DNA from: Bacillota bacterium
Lineage (GTDB): Bacteria; Bacillota; Clostridia; Oscillospirales; Oscillospiraceae
DNA: 64,000 nucleotides
Assembly (NCBI GenBank): GCA_028719885.1
Contig: JAQYLT010000006.1
Span: 1-64,000 of the forward strand
Direction: 5' to 3'
The number at the start of each line of letters is the position of its first letter. The stretch's first letter is position 1. Below the pieces are notes generated by a model. That model was not told where the DNA came from and searched no databases. It worked only from the letters and a program-made list of their open reading frames with translations. Positions 26,601-34,238 of this stretch are shown here, piece by piece. Made by a program: the position numbers and the translations under genes.

Positions 26601-27228
26601 TGGCGCCATTGCGGTGAACGCCCCGGCGCTGAAAAGCATCCATCAGCGCCAGTCGGAGCTGACAGCCCTGGAGGCCCGGTACACCTGGGTCCGGTCGTTG
26701 TCCAACACCGCCAACGGCAATCTGCCGGGAAAAGAGAAAATCATGCTGGAAACCTACATCCAGATGACCTATTTTGACCGGATCCTCCGCCGGGCCAACC
26801 TGCGCCTGGGGGTGATGACCGACGGCCAGTACGAGCTGAAGCGCCGCACCGAGGCGGAGAACAACCGAAGCCAGAGCGGCTTGGAGCTGGATGTGCTGGA
26901 CCATTGGAGCGGCAGCCAGCGCAGTGTAAAGAGCCTGTCCGGCGGCGAGTCCTTTTTGGCCTCCCTGGCCCTGGCTCTGGGGCTGTCGGACGTGATCCAG
27001 TCCAGCGCCGGGGGCGTGCGGCTGGACACCATGTTTGTAGACGAGGGCTTCGGCTCCCTGGACGAGGACGCCCTGGACCAGGCCATGAAAGCCCTCATGG
27101 GGCTCACCGAGGGCAACCGGCTGGTGGGCATCATCTCCCACGTGGGGGAGCTGAAAAGCCGGATCGACCGGCAGATTCTGGTCACCAAGGACCGCTCCGG
27201 TGGCAGCAGCGCCAGAATCCTGGGATAA
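23662..27228 (+). CDS. sbcC: Exonuclease SbcCD subunit C (SMC-type ATPase)
   Basis: This 1188-aa Rad50-like ATPase has an N-terminal Walker A ITGDTGAGKTTLFDAITFALYG, long coiled coils rich in Gln/Glu/Ala, a zinc-hook CxxC (MPCRVCGSLHHP) near residue 593, a return coiled coil, an ABC signature VKSLSGGESFLASLALALGLS and a Walker B MFVDEGFGSLDEDALD. It partners SbcD in ATP-dependent cleavage of palindromes and protein-blocked ends. The size and arrangement are complete. It is the last gene of its run, followed by a MITE-like element. Confidence 0.97.
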   Translation: MRPTKLTLSAFGPYAGQAVLNMEDLGRQGLYLITGDTGAGKTTLFDAITFALYGEASGDNRSPGMFRSKYAAPETPTFVELEFECRGKRYTLRRCPEYQRPKLHGTGTTTQRPEAWLLMPDGTPITKPREVDAAVGEILGLDRNQFMQIAMIAQGDFLKLLLASTEDRKQIFRKIFKTDLFQQLQESLKRESGKLADRCADARKSVEQYIAGVRCEEADPLYPQLQLAQAGKLPMEETTALIAQILEQDKLRSQQLQGQLEELEEQLKAIHTRLNQAAQQQESRQALCQMEQELAQQTALLAQAAEKRAQERGRQPQREELARQIALLEAQLPQYTLLESQQESRKTQQRQLSAHQGELEDLKAEARQQQTQLEQLRQELDALQNAGEEQLRLLEQKKDTLTRLDALKAYESQCQRLAQLEHRRQLLEAALVQKQQEAEQADSLVQRAALLKSRLPAYGLLEQKQKAAAALREQLPRQQEDLSQQKQRLLTLQQQWDRDRQALDALAEVPGQRERLSEEKNKTQRRIRLLEQSKKQAAQLQRLNAQLEAAQQRYREAAQAEQKAQQRYLEYNTAFLSEQAGILAQELTEGMPCRVCGSLHHPNPARKSEHAPTEAQLNQAREEAHRAQEEMARRSRDCAGLLAQRDAQEQQLNASLGELELTNEDIPQLSQLLDRETGRLSELEAEYTRQSRNLERKEQLEQRQPELQREITELTRQTAALEASLSGLQEQLRLADGEAEEQARQLPYATREEAEQEIGRCTQLARQLTQALEQARQQREQTNQDCAGAKSVLEQTAENLSALLGIQPGSTLQQEAAARLEELSALLRRLEEALPQAEEKRRRKKELEDALPKLTRQVQENGAQSQRLENRIAGELAALEALDRQLSQLSGNLTYETHRAACQALEEKRRNREALELALEQAEQEYRERSEDLIRIRSAAQQLKSQLEAAPSIDPEAETAAQTAALDTQRQLRLEKQRCDGAIAVNAPALKSIHQRQSELTALEARYTWVRSLSNTANGNLPGKEKIMLETYIQMTYFDRILRRANLRLGVMTDGQYELKRRTEAENNRSQSGLELDVLDHWSGSQRSVKSLSGGESFLASLALALGLSDVIQSSAGGVRLDTMFVDEGFGSLDEDALDQAMKALMGLTEGNRLVGIISHVGELKSRIDRQILVTKDRSGGSSARILG

Positions 27229-27276
27229 AAACAATTCCGCCAGCGAATCGATAAATTGGAACCTGTAGAGGTGATT

Positions 27277-27511
27277 CGTAGGGAACGGATTTATCCGTTC
27301 CGAAATGTGGATCACCATCCATGGTTCGTTGAACGGGGAATGGTCCGTACACACCCTTGGGAATGGGCTTGCTCATTCCGTCGGCGAAGCCTGTTTTTCG
27401 AATGTTTTTATCATGAATTCGGCTAGATATTCGGATAACTTTACCCTTTGTCAAATAATTGGGTGCGTTAATTCCGCTTCGCGGGCGGAACGGATAAATC
27501 CGTTCCCTACG
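27277..27511. mobile_element. 235-bp MITE-like element, copy 2
   Basis: It has the same length and ends (CGTAGGGAACGGATTTATCC...CCGTTCCCTACG) as the element at 2802-3036. Only scattered substitutions are visible, and the interior TTGAACGGGGAATGGTCCGT and ATAATTGGGTGCG are shared. It lies 48 bp after the sbcC stop and is followed by a further GGAATGCATGAATTCATTCCCTACG unit ending near 27589 and a CAAATCCCAATTTG motif near 27601. Confidence 0.75.
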
Positions 27512-27535
27512 CAAAACACAACGTTTTTTCGATTC

Positions 27536-27616
27536 AATAACCCCCGGTGATTTGCGACCAGGGCGGAATGCATGAATTCATTCCCTACGAAAAATCTTGC
27601 CAAATCCCAATTTGTC
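27536..27616. repeat. Repeat module adjoining MITE-like copy 2
   Basis: CAATAACCCCCGGTGATTTGCGACC leads into GGAATGCATGAATTCATTCCCTACG, with one arm changed from GCAT to TTCA-type sequence, so the palindrome is slightly degraded. The following bases contain CAAATCCCAATTTG, a variant of the CAAATTCCAATTTG motif. Confidence 0.75.
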
Positions 27617-27684
27617 TTTTGCTGAGAAAGGCCGATCAGCAGATAAAATTTTTCACGATCTCACGTAAAAAGGAGCTGAACCCT

Positions 27685-28725
27685 TTGAAAATTCAAATCA
27701 TCCCGGTGCTCATGCTGTGCCTGCTGCTGTGCGCCTGCGGCGGCAAGGAACAGGTTCCCCCAACGCAGGTGCCATCCACAGAGCAGACCGAATTGCAGGA
27801 AACAACCCAGCCGGAAACAATTCAGCCGGTAACCACCCAATCAGCCCAGCCGCCGGTGATCACCAAGGACCCAACCGGTGAGAAGCTCTCCCCCGGCGGG
27901 AAGACCTGGTTCGTGGCCCACGCGGAGGGGGCCAGCATCCTCACCTGGGAATTCGTCTCCCCGGAGGGAACGGTGTACTCCGTCACGGAGGCCATGAGCC
28001 AAAACACCGGCCTGCAGGTGGACATCTCCAAGGAGGATACCGTCCAGGTGAGCAGTGTGCCCTTGTCGCTGAACGGCTGGTCCGTCCGGGCACGATTCGA
28101 CGGCCCCGGCGGCTCTGCCACCAGCCAGGAAGCGCTAATTACCGTAAGCCAGAGCGAGGGCGCCTATGATGCCGCTCTCCAGCGCTACCGGGAGGCCATG
28201 GCCCACCGGGAGGAAGGAGCCTGGGCCCAATACGATGTGAGCGAGATGATCCTCTACGCCCGGCATGTGGGCTACGCCAAAATCGACCTGGACAACGACG
28301 GCAGCCAGGAGCTGATCGTGGCCGGCATTGGCTACGACATCCCCCAGGAGCCCTATGTGTTTGAGATTTTTACCCTGGAAAACGGCGTCCCGATGACGGT
28401 GGGCAGGTCCTCGGCCCGCTCCCGGCTGTTCTTAATGGCCGACGGTAAAATTTACAACGAGGGCTCCAGCGGCGCGGCCAGCAGCAATTTCAGCGTGATG
28501 CAGTTCTCCGGCGGCCAGCTCCGGTTCCTCACCGGGCTGTACACCACCGACACCCTGGCTGACGGCAGCCCCAGCCCCTACACCTATTACTACACCACCT
28601 CCAACCAGTACGGCGACCTGACCCTGCTTGCCGGGGACAACGGCATGGAGGAAAAGGTGGCAGAAACCTTCCTTTCCAGCTGGCGGGATTCCATCACCCT
28701 GCCCCAGCTCTGCCTCATTGCGTAA
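27685..28725 (+). CDS. Lipoprotein of unknown function
   Basis: A TTG start with AGGAG nine bases upstream gives about 346 aa beginning LKIQIIPVLMLCLLLCACGGKEQ, a lipoprotein signal with lipobox LCAC. A Thr/Gln/Pro-rich linker (TEQTELQETTQPETIQPVTTQ) follows, then a globular part. Residues around DLDNDGSQELIVAGIGYD form a calcium-binding-like D-x-D-N-D-G motif of the FG-GAP type. It is probably anchored on the outer face of the membrane. No function can be assigned. The upstream ORF extension in the track is repeat-derived. Confidence 0.75.
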   Translation: MKIQIIPVLMLCLLLCACGGKEQVPPTQVPSTEQTELQETTQPETIQPVTTQSAQPPVITKDPTGEKLSPGGKTWFVAHAEGASILTWEFVSPEGTVYSVTEAMSQNTGLQVDISKEDTVQVSSVPLSLNGWSVRARFDGPGGSATSQEALITVSQSEGAYDAALQRYREAMAHREEGAWAQYDVSEMILYARHVGYAKIDLDNDGSQELIVAGIGYDIPQEPYVFEIFTLENGVPMTVGRSSARSRLFLMADGKIYNEGSSGAASSNFSVMQFSGGQLRFLTGLYTTDTLADGSPSPYTYYYTTSNQYGDLTLLAGDNGMEEKVAETFLSSWRDSITLPQLCLIA

Positions 28726-28730
28726 AAAAC

Positions 28731-28761
28731 GAACCAGGGCCGAAAAGCCCTGGTTGTTTTA
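28731..28761. terminator. Bidirectional terminator between convergent genes
   Basis: AACCAGGGC CGAAAA GCCCTGGTT followed by GTTTTAT. The stem is nine base pairs and lies between the lipoprotein gene and the convergent NCS2 permease gene. Confidence 0.85.
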
Positions 28762-28764
28762 TAA

Positions 28765-30162
28765 TCAGTCATTGGAATCCTTGGGCAGGAGCACGTTCAG
28801 CAAAATGGCCACCAAGGCGGCGGGGACAATGCCGGAGCCGCCGAAAATCAGGCTGACCATCTGGGGTGCCTTAGCCAGCACCGCCGGATTGGCGCCGATA
28901 CCGTAGCCCAGCCCCAGGGCCACGGAGACAATGCTCAGGCTCCTGGCGGTGAGGGGCTCCCGGGTGATGAGCTGGATGCCGCTGACCACAATGGAGGAGA
29001 ACATCATCACCGCCGCGCCGCCCAGCACGGACTGGGGCATGATGGACACCAGAGCGCCCAGCTTGGGCACCAGGCCGCAGAGAATCAAAAACACCGCGCC
29101 GGTGGCCAGGGCCAGGCGGTTCACCACCTTGGTCATGGAAACCAGGCCCACATTCTGACTGAAGGAGGTATTGGGCAGTACGCCGAAGAGGGCGGCAAAG
29201 CTGGAGCCCAGGCCGTCGCAGATCACGCCGCCGGAGAGCTCCTTGTCGGTGGCCTCCCGGTTCATGCCGCCCATGGTCACACCGGAGATATCTCCCACGG
29301 TTTCCACAGCGGTGACAATGAACATAATCATCACCGGGGCAATGGCCCGCAGGTCAAACACGGGCTTCACGGGCATGAGCTTGGGGAAAGCGAACCAGGA
29401 GGCATCCGCCACCTTGCTCCAATTCAGCACCCAGGCCTTCGTCACCTCCGCGCCCTGGGCATTTACCGTGGTGGTGGGCAGCACCAGACCCATGAGGAAG
29501 GCCGCAATGTAGCCCACGATGATGCCGATGAGGATGGAGGAGGAGCTGATGATGCCTCCGGCCCGGTTCTTCAGCACCAGAATCACCACCAGCACCAGCA
29601 GGCCCAGCAGCAGATTTTCCATGGAGCCAAAGTCCGCCGCGCCGCTGCCGCCGCCAAAAGAATTGATGCCCACACCGATGAGGCTCAGGCCGATGGACAG
29701 CACCACGGTGCCGGTGACCACCGAGGGGAAGAATTTCCGCAGGGGCTTGAGGAAGAAGCCCAGCACCGCCTCAAACAGGCCGCCCAGAATGGAGGCACCC
29801 ATGATGGCACCGTAGGCCACCACGCTGCCGCCCATGGTTTTGGCCACGGAGTTGAACACCCCGATGAAGCCGGAGGAGGTGCCCATGATGATGGGGACCT
29901 TGCCGCCGATGGGACCGATGGAGAACAGCTGCACCAATGTCACCAGGCCCGCCACCAGCATGGCGTTTTGCAGCAGACTGATCTGCAGCTCGGCAAATTC
30001 CCCGCCCACCAGGCCGCAGGTGCCGGTGATGATCAGCAGCGGGGTCAGATTGCCCACGAACATGGCCAGCACATGCTGTAAGCCCAGGGGGATTGCCTGC
30101 TTCAGGGGCATTTTTCCGTCGAAGCGGAAGGCCTGATCGTCCAGGCAAAAACCGTTTTTCAT
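28765..30162 (-). CDS. NCS2 family xanthine/uracil permease
   Basis: The start MKNGFCLDDQAF (after GAGAGGAT) gives about 465 aa with some 12-14 hydrophobic segments. The NCS2 signature SQNVGLVSMTKVVNR is present, as are the N-terminal GLQHVLAMFVGNLTPLL and GLIPKLGALVSIMPQSVLGGA-like blocks. It would import a purine base (xanthine or uric acid) or uracil with protons. The substrate cannot be set from sequence alone. It is transcribed divergently from the MarR-DegV pair. I looked for a purine or xanthine riboswitch in the short leader and saw none. Confidence 0.92.
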   Translation of the reverse strand: MKNGFCLDDQAFRFDGKMPLKQAIPLGLQHVLAMFVGNLTPLLIITGTCGLVGGEFAELQISLLQNAMLVAGLVTLVQLFSIGPIGGKVPIIMGTSSGFIGVFNSVAKTMGGSVVAYGAIMGASILGGLFEAVLGFFLKPLRKFFPSVVTGTVVLSIGLSLIGVGINSFGGGSGAADFGSMENLLLGLLVLVVILVLKNRAGGIISSSSILIGIIVGYIAAFLMGLVLPTTTVNAQGAEVTKAWVLNWSKVADASWFAFPKLMPVKPVFDLRAIAPVMIMFIVTAVETVGDISGVTMGGMNREATDKELSGGVICDGLGSSFAALFGVLPNTSFSQNVGLVSMTKVVNRLALATGAVFLILCGLVPKLGALVSIMPQSVLGGAAVMMFSSIVVSGIQLITREPLTARSLSIVSVALGLGYGIGANPAVLAKAPQMVSLIFGGSGIVPAALVAILLNVLLPKDSND

Positions 30163-30195
30163 ATTGTATCCTCTCTTTTTCTTTTTTGCAGGGAC

Positions 30196-30224
30196 ATTAT
30201 ACCAGAACCTGCCCCCGGTGTAAA
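30196..30224 (-). promoter_or_regulatory. Promoter of the NCS2 permease gene
   Basis: On the minus strand TTTACA (30219-30224), 17 bp, TATAAT (30196-30201), with TGG just before the -10. The leader is about 30 nt. The rest of the 305-bp divergent gap holds the MarR promoter and no gene. Confidence 0.75.
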
Positions 30225-30395
30225 CCGGGATTTTCCGCCGCACTGAAAAAGAGAGGATTTTCTGCTGTCTGTTCGCGGTGTGGGGCTGGCATGTGGATTT
30301 TGGGAATGGCGCTGCCCGTTCTGGAAAAAATTTATTGGATACCGTCATAATGCCGGAATGATTCCTGATTTTTCCATAGAAATTATATGGACTGC

Positions 30396-30427
30396 TTGTT
30401 GAAAAATCAACAACTATGTGTTAAAAT
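30396..30427 (+). promoter_or_regulatory. marR promoter with overlapping inverted-repeat operator
   Basis: TTGTTGA AAAA TCAACAA (30396-30413) is a perfect 7-bp inverted repeat, the usual size of a MarR-family operator. A promoter TTGAAA (30399-30404), 17 bp, TAAAAT (30422-30427) overlaps it, so a bound dimer would cover the -35 box. This suggests autorepression by the MarR protein encoded 40 bp downstream. Confidence 0.7.
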
Positions 30428-30467
30428 ACCGTTGTCATCCGGCCGCTGCCCAAAGGAGGAACACTGC

Positions 30468-30917
30468 ATGGACCGATTTGAGACCTTTACCGGCTCCATT
30501 CTGGAGCTGAACCGCTATCTGCAAAAGCTGAAGGACATCGAGATGAAGCCCTTCGGCCTGCGGGCCAATCATGTCATGTGCCTGTACCATCTGGGCAAGA
30601 ATCCCCAGGGGCTCACCGTCACGGAGATGGCGGAGGTCTGCCGGGAGGACAAGGCCGCCGTTTCCCGCTGCCTTTCCCAGTTGATTCAGCGGGGGCTGGT
30701 CAACGGCAATTTCCCGGAAAACAAGCGCTCCTACCGCACCCGGCTCACCCTGACGGATTCCGGCAGAGAGCTGGTGGAGCAGATCTATCAAAAGGTGGAC
30801 GCCGCCTTGATTGGCGGGAGCACCGGCATGACCCAGCAGCAGCGGGAAAATTTCTATGCCACCATGGAATTGATTATCAAAAACCTCTCCCGGTACATTG
30901 CCGACCGAGAGGAATGA
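30468..30917 (+). CDS. MarR family transcriptional regulator
   Basis: The start MDRFETFTG, after the strong site AAAGGAGG, gives 149 aa. It has the MarR winged-helix layout: an N-terminal dimer helix, helix-turn-helix QGLTVTEMAEVCREDKAAVSRCLSQLIQRGLV, and a wing RSYRTRLTLTDSGRELVEQIY. A perfect inverted repeat overlaps its own promoter, so it is probably autoregulated and likely also controls the DegV gene 11 bp downstream. The ligand is unknown; DegV linkage hints at a lipid signal. Confidence 0.9.
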   Translation: MDRFETFTGSILELNRYLQKLKDIEMKPFGLRANHVMCLYHLGKNPQGLTVTEMAEVCREDKAAVSRCLSQLIQRGLVNGNFPENKRSYRTRLTLTDSGRELVEQIYQKVDAALIGGSTGMTQQQRENFYATMELIIKNLSRYIADREE

Positions 30918-30928
30918 AAGGAAAAGCT

Positions 30929-31771
30929 ATGGAAAAGATTCGCATTCTCACCGACTCCGGCTCGGACATCTGTGCACCGTTTCCCGAAAACCTCACCGTC
31001 ATTCCCCTGACCATCCACTTCGGCCCCGAGGAATACCGGGACGGTGAGACCATCGACCACAAAACCTTTTATGAAAAGCTCACTTCCGGCAGCGCGCTTC
31101 CCACCACCAGCCTGATTCCCCCGGGAGAATTTGAGCAGGCCTACAAAAAGGCCCAGGACGCCGGGGAGACGGTGATCGCCATTGTGCTCTCCAGCAAGCT
31201 CTCCGGCACCTACCAGAGCGCCGCCCTGGCCGCCGAGGGCTTCGACCATGTCTATGTGGTGGACAGCCTGAACGCCACCCTGGGAGAGCAGATTCTGGTG
31301 AAGTACGCGCTGCAGCTGGTGGAACGGGGCATGTCCGCCGCCGACATTGCCGCAGAGCTGGAGCGGGCCAAGTCCCATGTAAACCTGATGGGCCTGCCGG
31401 ATACGCTGGAATATCTCCACCGGGGAGGCCGGGTATCCAAGACCGTGGCGGTGCTGGGAGGTGCCCTCTCCATCAAGCCGGTGCTGCGGCTGGTGGACGG
31501 CGTGGTGGTGATGATCGGCAAGGCCCGGGGCTCCAAGAACGGCAACAACTACCTGATTCAGGAAGTGAACAAAAGCGGCGTGGATTTCTCCAAGCCCCTC
31601 TGCCTGGGCTACACCGGCCTGAGCGATGAGCTGTTGCAGCGCTACATTGCGGACAGCCGCCAGCTGTGGGAGGGCAAGGTGGATACGCTTCCCATCTCCA
31701 CCGTGGGCGCCACCATCGGCACCCATGTGGGCCCCGGCGCCATCGTCGTGGCGTTCTTCGACAACCAATAA
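30929..31771 (+). CDS. DegV family fatty-acid-binding protein
   Basis: The 280-aa protein starting MEKIRILTDSGSDI has family blocks SGSALPTTSLIPPGEFEQAY, VLSSKLSGTYQSA, LPDTLEYLHRGGRVSK and the C-terminal STVGATIGTHVGPGAIVVAF. DegV/FakB proteins bind a fatty acid and present it to the kinase FakA for phosphorylation and incorporation into phospholipid. No fakA gene is nearby. It is cotranscribed with the MarR gene, suggesting lipid- or stress-responsive control. Confidence 0.93.
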   Translation: MEKIRILTDSGSDICAPFPENLTVIPLTIHFGPEEYRDGETIDHKTFYEKLTSGSALPTTSLIPPGEFEQAYKKAQDAGETVIAIVLSSKLSGTYQSAALAAEGFDHVYVVDSLNATLGEQILVKYALQLVERGMSAADIAAELERAKSHVNLMGLPDTLEYLHRGGRVSKTVAVLGGALSIKPVLRLVDGVVVMIGKARGSKNGNNYLIQEVNKSGVDFSKPLCLGYTGLSDELLQRYIADSRQLWEGKVDTLPISTVGATIGTHVGPGAIVVAFFDNQ

Positions 31772-31775
31772 AAAT

Positions 31776-31805
31776 CGGAGCCCGTAAGGGCTCCAAATTT
31801 TTTAG
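31776..31805 (+). terminator. Intrinsic terminator after degV
   Basis: GGAGCCC GTAA GGGCTCC followed by AAATTTTTT directly downstream of the stop codon. Confidence 0.9.
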
Positions 31806-31875
31806 AGAGATTCTGGTTTTTTTGCTTATCGGCTTGACTCAGTCTGTTGTCAAATTGGTGTTTGCAGAGATGTTT

Positions 31876-32147
31876 CGTAGGGAACGGATTAATCCGTTCC
31901 GAAACACCGGTGAACATCCGAGGCTCGTTGAATAGGAAATGGTCCGGCAACACCGTAGGGCTTATGGCTGTCCCCCGCCGCTTGCCCCAGGTTATGAACC
32001 GGGTTCGTTTTAACGGAAATGCTCATATATTTGCCATGTTTCGGCGGGGGACAGCCAGGCGCCCTACGGTGTTATCCAATATTTTTCCATTCAATATACC
32101 CCTAATAAAAACGTTACCGCGGCGGAACGGATAAATCCGTTCCCTAC
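31876..32147. repeat. Palindromic repeat array with an inverted copy of the window-start element
   Basis: A CGTAGGGAACGGATTAATCCGTTCCG unit starts near 31877. The CGTAGGG...CCCTACG element 31954-32068 (CTGTCCCCCGCC ends) is the inverted copy of bases 1-111. A GGAACGGATAAATCCGTTCCCTACG unit ends near 32147, and CAAAATTCCAATTTGCG follows near 32186. No gene occupies the 455-bp gap between degV and the convergent lipoprotein gene. Confidence 0.9.
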
Positions 32148-32226
32148 GCACACATTGGAACATATCCCGTTCAACGAACCCTGCAAAATTCCAATTTGCG
32201 TTCATTCGAGGAGCACAATTCATTTT

Positions 32227-33420
32227 TCAATCCACTGTGATGCCGTCGATCTTCTGGCGGGTTTCGCCTTCCGCAGTACGGTAGCGCTCCATTTCAACGT
32301 CCACGATCTCTTCACCGGCTTCATTAAAATACACGCGCTGATAGCCCACAAAGAGGCCATCCTCTGTAAAGGAATAGCGCTTCTCCACAAAGGGAATTCC
32401 CTCGTAGAAGTTAGTGCTTTCTTTCACATGAATGATTCCAACCTGGTCTTTCCACACATCCGTGATGTCCGTGGGGCTGAACTGCACCGCATAGTACGCC
32501 CAGGAAGAAAAATCACCGGCGACCCAATTCGTTGGGGTTACGCTTCCGTTGTCGATTTCATAGCCCTTTCCGTCCCGGAGCAGCTTGCCGCGAGTGGCTT
32601 TGGTGGTGCCGTCGGATTTGTAGCGATAGGTGATCTCTTCGTAAAAATCGTTCCCGCTGCGCCAGATTTCGCCAACCAGCTCGTGACTGTCAGCGTCGAT
32701 ACGTCCATGGAACTCCTCGTTGCGAAGATATTGCCAGATTTTGATATCATAGTCGGTGGAATCGATCAGCTGTGCAACGCCCGTCTCACATTCTTTCAGA
32801 AGAACATCCATTTCCTGATTCCAAATCTGGAATTTGCAGTAGCAGGGCTGTGTCTCGGTTCTTCCATCTTCCATGGTAACGGTGTAGTACCGTCCCAAGC
32901 GATAATAACCCTCAGGCAGTGCTCCGTAGCTGTCTGACCAATCGATATCAAAGCTGTCCTTCTGCTCCCATGCAACGGAAATAGTTTTGCTTTCTGCAGG
33001 TGTGAAAGTAAAAGGCTCTTTCAGAAGTCTCCAGTTGCTCCCATCGAAGGTTTCTAACCAAAAGCCCTCTTCCACAGTAAAGGAAGCATGACCCTCTCCG
33101 GATTCTTCAAAGGTTTGCCGCAGGCCGGTGGGGGTCACAGCTTCGCTGCCAATGCGGACATGCCAGGTTTTCTCCAGAAATTCCCACTGTCTTGAAACCA
33201 GGCCCAGGGGAAACTCCCGGTCGTAGTCTGTCTGATTGCTGGGAATTTCCGGTGTAACCTTTACAATGGTACAATCTGTGCTGGACGAAAGCTGCAATTG
33301 GGTGCTTTCCTCCGGGAGCGGCCGAATTTCCCGGGTATCGTTTTGCAGACTGCTGCAGCCGGTGAGAAGACCCAGGCAGAGCGCAGCCAGAAGCAGAATG
33401 GGGCGATGAGATATGTTCAT
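32227..33420 (-). CDS. Lipoprotein of unknown function (397 aa)
   Basis: The N-terminus MNISHRPILLLAALCLGLLTGCSS is a lipoprotein signal with lipobox LTGC. The mature part is rich in beta-type sequence with many aromatic residues, for example a repeated W-x-x-F pattern and YYRLGRYYTVTMEDGR. No known domain is recognised, though the TFTPAESKTISVAWEQK segment resembles immunoglobulin-like folds found in some clostridial surface proteins. It follows the shorter lipoprotein gene by 31 bp on the same strand and is likely cotranscribed with it. Confidence 0.75.
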   Translation of the reverse strand: MNISHRPILLLAALCLGLLTGCSSLQNDTREIRPLPEESTQLQLSSSTDCTIVKVTPEIPSNQTDYDREFPLGLVSRQWEFLEKTWHVRIGSEAVTPTGLRQTFEESGEGHASFTVEEGFWLETFDGSNWRLLKEPFTFTPAESKTISVAWEQKDSFDIDWSDSYGALPEGYYRLGRYYTVTMEDGRTETQPCYCKFQIWNQEMDVLLKECETGVAQLIDSTDYDIKIWQYLRNEEFHGRIDADSHELVGEIWRSGNDFYEEITYRYKSDGTTKATRGKLLRDGKGYEIDNGSVTPTNWVAGDFSSWAYYAVQFSPTDITDVWKDQVGIIHVKESTNFYEGIPFVEKRYSFTEDGLFVGYQRVYFNEAGEEIVDVEMERYRTAEGETRQKIDGITVD

Positions 33421-33451
33421 GATGCTTCCTCTTTTCTATGTTTTTGATTGT

Positions 33452-33913
33452 TTAAAGCAGCGAATACTGAATGGAGGCCACCAGGTTATTTTCCAGCAGC
33501 AGGACCATTTTTTCCGAGGCGGTTTGGACGGTACAGCGGTTTCCCTGGATGGCATCCTGGCCGAAGCACTGGCGCACCTGGGCGGCGGTATCCCCCACGG
33601 AGATCCCCTGGGGTGTTTCCAGGCTGTCGTCGGTGATGAGCAGGTTTAAAATCCGCTCCCCATCCCTGCCCTGATAGGTCCGCACATCCAGGCCGGAGAA
33701 GCGGTAGGTCTTCTCCACCCCTTTCCGGGAGGTGCCCCGCTGCTCCCCATAGCCAAAGGGAGCGCCCAGGGCTTCCAGCACCGGTGCGGCGGGTGCATCC
33801 AGGGCAATGACAGTCTGCGCCCGGGTGACGGAAAAATGGGTTGTGGGAATCTCCTGTTTCCCGCAGCCGCAGAGCAGCAGGCAGAGAAAAACGAGTGTGA
33901 GCATTGTTTTCAT
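33452..33913 (-). CDS. Small lipoprotein of unknown function (153 aa)
   Basis: MKTMLTLVFLCLLLCGCGKQE is a lipoprotein signal with lipobox LCGC. The mature part contains a conserved-looking TVIALDAPAAPVLEALGAPFGYGE segment and an FSGLDVRTYQ...ILNLLITDDSLETPQGISVGDTAAQVRQCFG run that resembles short BLIP/SmpA-type repeats built around a G-x-T-x-x-x-V helix. This resemblance is loose. An AAAGGGAGGC site precedes the start. Confidence 0.75.
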   Translation of the reverse strand: MKTMLTLVFLCLLLCGCGKQEIPTTHFSVTRAQTVIALDAPAAPVLEALGAPFGYGEQRGTSRKGVEKTYRFSGLDVRTYQGRDGERILNLLITDDSLETPQGISVGDTAAQVRQCFGQDAIQGNRCTVQTASEKMVLLLENNLVASIQYSLL

Positions 33914-33989
33914 GATGGAAGCCTCCCTTTTTGAGATATTAGAAACAGGATATCATGGTTTTTCGATTTGCCGAACCCTGGTGGTTTAT

Positions 33990-34027
33990 GAACCTTTCGG
34001 AACGCATGAATGCGTTCCCTACGAACA
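33990..34027. repeat. Single palindromic repeat unit
   Basis: TTTCGGAACGCATGAATGCGTTCCCTACGAA, preceded by GCCGAACCCTGGTGGTTTATGAACC, the same flank seen near 11.45, 16.17 and 59.63 kb. It sits between the small lipoprotein gene and the 61-aa ORF. Confidence 0.85.
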
Positions 34028-34052
34028 CAACGCAAAAGTGATATCCCGTATC

Positions 34053-34238
34053 TCACATCTTCTTGTGTGTTTGTCGCCTTTTTTGTGGATATTGGTAGTA
34101 TTTGCGGCGGCTTTCAATGTATTCCTGTTTTCCGGCGGAAGAAAATGCCATTTGGAAGCATCTGCCGAAGCGGATGCCCAGGGCCCAGGGCTCCCGGCGG
34201 TAGACAATGTGAATTCCGAAGATAGAAAAGCGCGTCAA
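34053..34238 (-). CDS. Small ORF, TTG start inside a hairpin (61 aa)
   Basis: On the minus strand AAGGAGG lies eight bases before a TTG codon that opens a 61-aa frame, LTRFSIFGIHIVYRREPWALGIRFGRCFQMAF and a lysine/arginine-rich tail (RRKYYQYPQKRRQTHKKM). An in-frame ATG 45 bases upstream gives the 76-aa version in the track but has no good ribosome site. I do not recognise the family. It may be a real small basic protein; codon pattern and the strong ribosome site favour this, its short length and neighbouring repeat count against it. Confidence 0.45.
   Translation of the reverse strand: MTRFSIFGIHIVYRREPWALGIRFGRCFQMAFSSAGKQEYIESRRKYYQYPQKRRQTHKKM

Noticed and set aside
30163-30467. Purine or xanthine riboswitch before the NCS2 permease
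   Set aside because: The predicted leader is only about 30 nt and no conserved aptamer core is visible.
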